DNA from: Chitinophagales bacterium
Lineage (GTDB): Bacteria > Bacteroidota > Bacteroidia > Chitinophagales > Saprospiraceae
DNA length: 64,000 bases
Assembly (NCBI GenBank): GCA_022360175.1
Contig: JAKSDI010000278.1
Location: forward strand, 62,001-126,000
Direction of reading: 5' to 3'
Shown here: positions 58,463-64,000 of the stretch, piece by piece
Position numbering within the stretch: position 1 is the stretch's first letter
Layout: each line of letters begins with the position of its first letter
Made by a program: the position numbers and the translations under genes
Notes under the pieces: generated by a model
What the model was told of the DNA's origin: nothing
What the model saw: the letters and a program-made list of their open reading frames with translations, nothing else
The model's database searches: none

Positions 58463-61400
58463 TTATTCAGGTGGAAAATCCAGTAGTAGTAAATTCCTGG
58501 GATCAAGCCTGGCCTTTTCTACTGGCTGAGTAATTAAAAATCGGATTTGATTTTCAGCTTGCGTTATCTTCACCTGTTCCACATGTACCAGTTTTCCATT
58601 ATTATCGTAGCAGCCGATTTCTACATATTCCCCTAAAGGAAGTTTATCAACACTATTTTTAGCATCAGAATCTTTTATGATTTGTCCTCTTCCATCACAG
58701 CGATATTTACGAAAAGTAAAATCTATTGCTATGAGATATTGATTGGCCTCTTGTTGAATTGCTGTGTGCTGGATTTGATAATTACATAGCGTAATTGTTT
58801 CCAGCCAATCAGTAATCAGGTATTGTAAACTGTCTGGTGTCACTATTCTCAAATGGCGTATAAGATCTTGTGAAGTAGGATAAGGAGCTTGATCGGGAGG
58901 GTAACTATGTAATAAGGATTGTATGGCAAAATTAAATTGCTCTTCACCAATTTGCTCGCTGAGGGTATACATAGCAAGCCCTCCTTTTCGGTAGGTTATA
59001 TAGGTTTGTTTGGGGTGGGCATACATTAGAGCCTGTTCTTTTTGGGAGGAATTACTTCGGGCAGTAAGGTATTGTTCCAGATTAAGCCGAAGAAATTTTT
59101 GAACAGCAGCTTTTCCATATTCATTTTCCAAAGCTCTTAGAGCAGTATATTCAGCGAGGCTTTCAGTAAGCATTCGCGAACCAGGAAGATCCGCCGGGAT
59201 CAATTGATTTCCCCACCATTGATGAGCCATTTCATGAGCAGCTACATAGAAAGCTAAATCAATGCTGGATGAATCACTTTTGTCTACTGTACTAATGAAT
59301 CTTGCTTCAGAAAAAGGAATGGAATTGGCAAAAGTAGTGGCATGCTCTCCCGCTGTGATCGGAAACTCTATGATGCGAGCTTGCTGATGTTGATAATCAC
59401 TGAAATATTGACTTTGATAATCGAGGCAAGCTTTTAAGCCTCTCATCAGGCTTTGGAGGTTGTGTGTGTGGGCAGGATAGTGATATATTTCCAGGCTAAC
59501 CTCTTTCCATTTATCTTTTTCAACGGCAAATTTTCCTGAATTAAAACCATAAAAGTCTTTAATGGGAACATCCATTTTGTAATGGTAAAAACTTCTTTCT
59601 CCTTCCTGCCAGCTTTCTTGTAGATAACCTGGGGCAAGCGCAATCTGCTCTTTCTCTGTGCTAATAATTGTTTCTAATGCAATCAAATCAGCATCAATAG
59701 AGCTATATGACTTTAACAACGCGATACTATCTGCAGGAAACTCAAAGTGTTCAGGCTTTAAAGGTAAATGAAATGCCTCCCTCTGTGCATTAGAAGATAT
59801 TTCAATAGGGTTGTAGCCGATACCGGGAAAAATATGGTCAGTAAAGAAAGTCCCATTGCCTTTAATTTTGCTATTGCTGGATAGCAATGTGTTCGAACGA
59901 TTTTTTATTTCAAACTCAAGCAGTATGCTATCTCCGGGAGGAAGCGCAGGGCTTAGAGCATACATATCCATTTGATGGATACTATCTCTGAAAATACACC
60001 GAGCATTTTCGGGCAATTTGAATTGAGTGATTTCTTTGAAACTATAGTTTAGCAAAAGAGTATCAATAAAAACATCCGTTTTATTGATGAGCAAATACCT
60101 CCCCTGGGCTTCAAAAGATCGATCACGAGGGAATAAATGAATATTTAGCTGAACGTCAGTGATTTTAGGCTGCGGATAAGTTTTAAAATGACCATAGAGC
60201 TTTTCTCTTTCTGACTTCCAGGTATTAATAGTATGATTACTGGGAAGAAATTGCTGTTCCTCATTATATAAATAATACCCCATGCCTATAAATGCAGTCA
60301 AAGCAATGCTTAGAATACTCATGCTAGTAGGCCGGTAGATTCTATTCCAGAACAATTTCATCCTTTCCCGTAAGGAAAATACTATCTGCGCCTGATACAA
60401 AGCATACGATACTACTAGTAGTGCAATAGTGAAAAATGACCAATAGAGCATAAATACCGAATAGGGGCATAGGGTACTCCCATAAGCATCCATCTCAGAG
60501 TATTGAAAAACTGGCGGATTATTAAATTGTAAGGTGTAAGTAGTAATACCCATTTCTGGTAAGCCACTAATGCCCATTGCACCGAGGAGCAGAAAAAAAA
60601 AGGCCAGGTATTTATTAGGGATCAGGATATTGACCAGCAGAGCCGCAACGGCCCATATGATTAGGCTTCCGAGGCGCAACCCAAAAAGTTCGAAAAGATA
60701 AAGGCCAGCCTGGATATGGAAATACTGTTTATACAATTGTACAGATATGCCTCCTATCATAATTAGCATAAGCAGTAATACTTGCATTTTGATCAAGCTT
60801 AATAGTTTTGATGCTAATAATACGGGAGGAGGAGTTGGGGTAGCCCATTCAATTTCATGGAAATGAACCGTTCGGGAACGATGTATAATATTGCCAGCGT
60901 AAAGGAAGGTTAGTAGCTGTATGATCATTAGAAAAAGTATGGTAGGCACACGTAGCATTAGCCAGGTGGCAGGTAGTGTACGAAAACCATAAGGAGGATT
61001 GGCCTGTAGCTGTTGCAAAACAATAAATAACAAGCCTAATGATACGATCCCTAAGAAAGTTTTGGAACGGAGAATATGGATTAACTCAAAATTTGAAAGA
61101 TTCCATACCAACTTTAAATGCCGAAAAAGGCTAGGCTGTATATTCACTTTTATGTCGGAAGTAGATGGCTTCGTTGCCTGTTTTGAAATGGGAGCTACTT
61201 TTTGTGAACTCACGAAAGCAAAAGGGGGGGAGTAAGCCAAACGAAAATAATAATGGGCAAATAGTAAGGCAACTATGCTAATTATAATCCAGATGAACCG
61301 ATTCCAAAATATAATGGATTCAAAGCCTGGTAAGCGTTCATTTTGTTCTTGTACAGACCAAAAACGAGTAAGGTAATACAGGCTATTTTCTCCTAAAGGG

Positions 61401-62023
61401 TCTATTAGTGCAGCGGCTTTTAATGTATGTTCACTCCCTAGTATTACATTGAATATTCCCTGAATCAAAATGCTTGCTATAATGATAAGGATGGCCGTAT
61501 AAATATTTCTGCTAAGTGCTACCGCAGAAAATGATAAACTTCCGAAAATGAAAATAGTAGGTAAGACCATGATAAGGAAAGCCTGGAAATATACATTCCA
61601 ATCAAAAGAAGCTAATACATGAGGCGAAATTCCTGGCAATAAACTACCAAACATAATACCTAATACGGGCATGATACCGATGATCATCATAATGAAAAAA
61701 GCACTTAAGTACTTTCCTGTAAAATAATGGGTAGGAGCAATCGGATAGCTATAGAGTAGAGTATGCATTCTACTACTAAAATCACGATATAAAGTAGTAC
61801 CCATGATTAGTGGGATGAGTAGCAATAGAAGCTTTTGAAAAAAGAGGAGCATTTCAAAAATTCGGATAGGAGCATTGACCAGTTTCCCATCGTAAGTGGT
61901 GGCATCTACAGCAGTACCCCACATGGCGAGTGCAGGTATAGCAAAAGTCAATACGGCATAAATATAGAAAGCAGGTTGGCGTAGCCAATAATTAAACTCA
62001 TGCAAGAAGATGGAGCGAATCAT
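58463..62023 (-). CDS. Fused ABC-2 permease and M1 family aminopeptidase
   Basis: A 1186-residue membrane protein. Residues 1-560 carry about 12 hydrophobic segments of an ABC-2 type permease. Residues about 600-1186 form an M1 aminopeptidase-like region: the zinc motif is HEMAHQWWGNQ (about 931-941) with the third ligand in LTESLAEYTALRALENEYG. The GxMEN-type motif is not obvious. The fusion is a recurrent architecture in Bacteroidota. The ATPase gene overlaps its start by 4 bp (62020-62023), so the two form one transporter unit. Substrate unknown; export or signal processing coupled to peptide cleavage is an inference. Confidence 0.85.
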   Translation of the reverse strand: MIRSIFLHEFNYWLRQPAFYIYAVLTFAIPALAMWGTAVDATTYDGKLVNAPIRIFEMLLFFQKLLLLLIPLIMGTTLYRDFSSRMHTLLYSYPIAPTHYFTGKYLSAFFIMMIIGIMPVLGIMFGSLLPGISPHVLASFDWNVYFQAFLIMVLPTIFIFGSLSFSAVALSRNIYTAILIIIASILIQGIFNVILGSEHTLKAAALIDPLGENSLYYLTRFWSVQEQNERLPGFESIIFWNRFIWIIISIVALLFAHYYFRLAYSPPFAFVSSQKVAPISKQATKPSTSDIKVNIQPSLFRHLKLVWNLSNFELIHILRSKTFLGIVSLGLLFIVLQQLQANPPYGFRTLPATWLMLRVPTILFLMIIQLLTFLYAGNIIHRSRTVHFHEIEWATPTPPPVLLASKLLSLIKMQVLLLMLIMIGGISVQLYKQYFHIQAGLYLFELFGLRLGSLIIWAVAALLVNILIPNKYLAFFFLLLGAMGISGLPEMGITTYTLQFNNPPVFQYSEMDAYGSTLCPYSVFMLYWSFFTIALLVVSYALYQAQIVFSLRERMKLFWNRIYRPTSMSILSIALTAFIGMGYYLYNEEQQFLPSNHTINTWKSEREKLYGHFKTYPQPKITDVQLNIHLFPRDRSFEAQGRYLLINKTDVFIDTLLLNYSFKEITQFKLPENARCIFRDSIHQMDMYALSPALPPGDSILLEFEIKNRSNTLLSSNSKIKGNGTFFTDHIFPGIGYNPIEISSNAQREAFHLPLKPEHFEFPADSIALLKSYSSIDADLIALETIISTEKEQIALAPGYLQESWQEGERSFYHYKMDVPIKDFYGFNSGKFAVEKDKWKEVSLEIYHYPAHTHNLQSLMRGLKACLDYQSQYFSDYQHQQARIIEFPITAGEHATTFANSIPFSEARFISTVDKSDSSSIDLAFYVAAHEMAHQWWGNQLIPADLPGSRMLTESLAEYTALRALENEYGKAAVQKFLRLNLEQYLTARSNSSQKEQALMYAHPKQTYITYRKGGLAMYTLSEQIGEEQFNFAIQSLLHSYPPDQAPYPTSQDLIRHLRIVTPDSLQYLITDWLETITLCNYQIQHTAIQQEANQYLIAIDFTFRKYRCDGRGQIIKDSDAKNSVDKLPLGEYVEIGCYDNNGKLVHVEQVKITQAENQIRFLITQPVEKARLDPRNLLLLDFPPE

Positions 62024-62907
62024 ATGACTGGCGGTTTTACATGATTGAGAGCAAGAAAATAACTATCCTCAAGTTGAGGGCTGACGGGAGCAAATACCCT
62101 GGAAGGAGCCCCGTCAGCCAACAGTCGGGCTTGTATCGTTTGATGATCCAAATATTTAGTAGACAAGAGGGTGAAGTCTTGTTTTATTATTTCTAACTGT
62201 TCGGGAGCAAGATTTGCCTGCCATATTTTACCAATAAGAGGGGCTATCGCTTGTTGGGGACTGGCTTGTTGTAGAATGCGCCCTTTGGCTAAAATTGCTA
62301 GCTCTCGGCATAGGCTTTTGATATCCTCGACAATATGAGTGGAGAAGATAATGATGCTATCTGTGGCGATCTCTCTCAGGAGGTTGAGAAAACGTACTCT
62401 TTCTGCTGGATCTAGTCCTGCCGTAGGTTCATCAACAATGATCAATTTAGGACGATTAAGCAAAACCTGAGCTATGCCAAACCGTCGTTTCATCCCGCCA
62501 GAATAAGCAACCACTTTTTGCTTCTTTGCTTCCAATAAGCCTGTTACCTCTAATACCTCATCGATAAGCATCTTCCGTTGCTTTTTCGAGTTGACCCCTT
62601 TCAATTGCGCGAGGTAATCTAGCAGATGTTCTGCCGATATACCAGGATAAACGCCAAACTCCTGAGGCAGATAGCCCAATACTGCTCTTAGTTGCAGAGG
62701 TTGTTGCAGCACATCTATTTCACCAAAGCGAATTTCACCACTGTCTGGTGATTGTAAGCTGGCTATAGTACGCATTAAAGTAGATTTTCCTGCTCCATTA
62801 GGGCCCAATAAGCCAAAAAGCCCTTTTCCTATTTCAAGATTTATAGAATCCATGGCTTTGATGCCATTGGGATATACTTTGCTGAGGTTCCTGATTATTA
62901 GTTGCAT
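62020..62907 (-). CDS. ABC transporter ATPase for the permease/peptidase
   Basis: A 295-residue cytoplasmic ATPase. Walker A is GPNGAGKST (about 37-45), the signature YSGGMKRRFGIAQ (about 137-149), and Walker B LIIVDEPTAGLD (about 156-167), followed by FSTHIVEDI. The C-terminal 70 residues are the extension typical of DrrA/NatA-type ATPases. Its last codons overlap the permease/peptidase start by 4 bp, indicating translational coupling. Upstream is a 207-bp gap to the divergent kinase. Confidence 0.94.
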   Translation of the reverse strand: MQLIIRNLSKVYPNGIKAMDSINLEIGKGLFGLLGPNGAGKSTLMRTIASLQSPDSGEIRFGEIDVLQQPLQLRAVLGYLPQEFGVYPGISAEHLLDYLAQLKGVNSKKQRKMLIDEVLEVTGLLEAKKQKVVAYSGGMKRRFGIAQVLLNRPKLIIVDEPTAGLDPAERVRFLNLLREIATDSIIIFSTHIVEDIKSLCRELAILAKGRILQQASPQQAIAPLIGKIWQANLAPEQLEIIKQDFTLLSTKYLDHQTIQARLLADGAPSRVFAPVSPQLEDSYFLALNHVKPPVI

Positions 62908-63114
62908 AGGTTTGATCTTCTTGAGGGCAAGATATTTATAGTGTCAGAGGAGGCTAAAAAAGGATGATGAAAGGAGTTAATTCCATGATAAAGTGATACT
63001 TTGATTGGTATTGAAAAACTTTGGACGTTTATCATGAAAAAAAGTACGATGATCATTTCGATTTGCCCATTGAGGGCTGATGCGCTACATTTATCGAGTA
63101 AATGATATAGGATT

Positions 63115-64000
63115 ATGAAGAAGCTACTTACCCAGCTAGAGCATTTCTTGATTTATAATACGGCCTGGATATTTATTATGGGAGTCTTATTTGCAAGTAA
63201 TGCCGTATTACATCAATATGATGAACAAAGATGGGGGCTTTATTTTTGGTATATTGCTAAAATAGGATTGACCTACCTGCCGCTTATCCTGTTTGCAGGG
63301 TTTAGAAAGCATTTGCAATTACATCTTAAACAAATTATATATTGGGGGCTGTGGGTTTTCTTTTTTTTAGGATATCCTCCCTTATTATTTTCAATTGGTG
63401 CAGACATATGGCTGGCACCAAGGCAGTTGGGAGAGTTTATCGTTTCTGTTATGGGAGTTATTTGTCTTTCTGCAGAAGTGGCCATTCAACTCAACCGATA
63501 CTTTTTTCGTCATAAACAGAAGTGGGGCAATTGGATGAAGCGCATCAAATTAGAGCAAAGCCTGTTACTGCTAATCGGTTTATTAGCTCCTGCTTATATT
63601 TTTATTGCCTGGCAATCTGGTGCTATTGAGATTGAAAACCCCGTGCTACTACGGCTACTTGGTTATTCTTTTCAAATGCTTGCATTATTGCTGATCTATT
63701 ATTGCTTCTACCATATCAATCATTATTTTTTGGTTAGCAAATTGCTCAAAGAACGTGGATTGATATATTACATTTTCGGCTTTTTAGGCACCCTGATATT
63801 ATTATATCCTCCAGCGGCCCAACTGATAGCGAATTTACCAATGGTGCAAAAAACAGAAATTCATCCGCTCAACAGTGTTTCTGTATTTAATGAAATCAAT
63901 TTCGTGATCCCTTTCATGGGAATGTTATTGAGTATTCCTTTTATAATGGCTATTAAATGGTCGCGACAAGCCAGCCAGTTGGCTGCTTTGGAAAGGGAAA
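63115..64000 (+). CDS. LytS-type sensor histidine kinase (partial)
   Basis: The open frame runs from ATG 63115 to the window end (about 295 codons, unfinished). It has about seven or eight hydrophobic segments (IFIMGVLFASNAVL, LTYLPLILFAGF, IFGFLGTLILLY) and then SRQASQLAALERE, the linker that normally leads to the His_kinase domain of LytS-like Bacteroidota kinases (LytTR partner expected downstream). The kinase domain itself lies outside the window, so the call rests on membrane topology and the linker. Confidence 0.7.
   Translation, partial: MKKLLTQLEHFLIYNTAWIFIMGVLFASNAVLHQYDEQRWGLYFWYIAKIGLTYLPLILFAGFRKHLQLHLKQIIYWGLWVFFFLGYPPLLFSIGADIWLAPRQLGEFIVSVMGVICLSAEVAIQLNRYFFRHKQKWGNWMKRIKLEQSLLLLIGLLAPAYIFIAWQSGAIEIENPVLLRLLGYSFQMLALLLIYYCFYHINHYFLVSKLLKERGLIYYIFGFLGTLILLYPPAAQLIANLPMVQKTEIHPLNSVSVFNEINFVIPFMGMLLSIPFIMAIKWSRQASQLAALERE

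Noticed and set aside
58159-58506. Minus-strand frame of 115 codons at the permease 3' end
   Set aside because: It overlaps the permease/peptidase stop, crosses several hairpins and the shared 20-bp word, and has no signal, membrane or domain pattern.
1-64000. tRNA, rRNA or tmRNA genes
   Set aside because: Gaps were read for cloverleaf landmarks such as GGTTCGAATCC. The only GTTCGAA seen lies in the pbpC coding region. No RNA gene could be supported by eye; tRNAscan-SE and Infernal would settle this.

Overview
The window reads as a Bacteroidota chromosome, most likely from the Saprospiria. The evidence is several secreted proteins with type IX secretion (T9SS) C-terminal sorting domains, promoter boxes of the TTTG / TAnnTTTG type, a fused ABC permease/M1 aminopeptidase, DUF6089-like barrels, a DUF5690 transporter and an AT-rich base composition. 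No rRNA, tRNA, CRISPR array, transposase or prophage was found. This placement comes from family recognition only.

Layout. Positions 1-16.9 kb hold housekeeping and repair genes: MltD-like lytic transglycosylase, KdsD, recQ-aroQ, rnpA, radC, an ABC exporter, an AlkA-like glycosylase and TrhO. Two secreted T9SS proteins (a choice-of-anchor B protein and a subtilisin) lie among them. Positions 17-21.4 kb hold a probable 2-aminoethylphosphonate-type catabolic operon (FAD oxidoreductase, phosphonatase-like hydrolase, DUF5690 transporter) with a divergent regulator. Positions 21.4-34.4 kb are more accessory: a relic of a T9SS sorting domain, a lipoprotein of the cholesterol-dependent cytolysin (CDC-like) family, a one-pass sensor-like protein, a phosphatidylserine decarboxylase homologue, a T9SS alpha-amylase, a Crp/Fnr regulator, a DUF6572 protein beside possible toxin debris, and Ada. 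Positions 34.4-50.7 kb hold an outer-membrane protein with a 15-residue repeat tract, PbpC, a VWA protein, a GH57-type hydrolase, a lipoprotein with a clear promoter and terminator, a T9SS protein with a broken tail, a PIG-L deacetylase, ArsC and a DUF6089-like protein. Positions 50.9-64 kb hold a second DUF6089-like protein, an ABC exporter, a MoxR-like ATPase, a truncated S23-type gene, an EF-G paralogue, the permease/peptidase with its ATPase, and the start of a LytS-type kinase.

The most unusual signals are non-coding. (1) At least four intergenic elements of about 160-195 bp are long imperfect inverted repeats that could fold into single hairpins. Two share the terminal sequence GAAGTTGTTTAA, and two adjacent ones have a central TGGTG loop closed by stems that differ by a compensatory change. 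(2) Several intergenic tandem arrays all have a 7-bp period, and most sit directly against stop codons. (3) Three T9SS sorting domains are damaged or orphaned. Among proteins, the CDC-like lipoprotein and the phosphonate operon deserve most attention.
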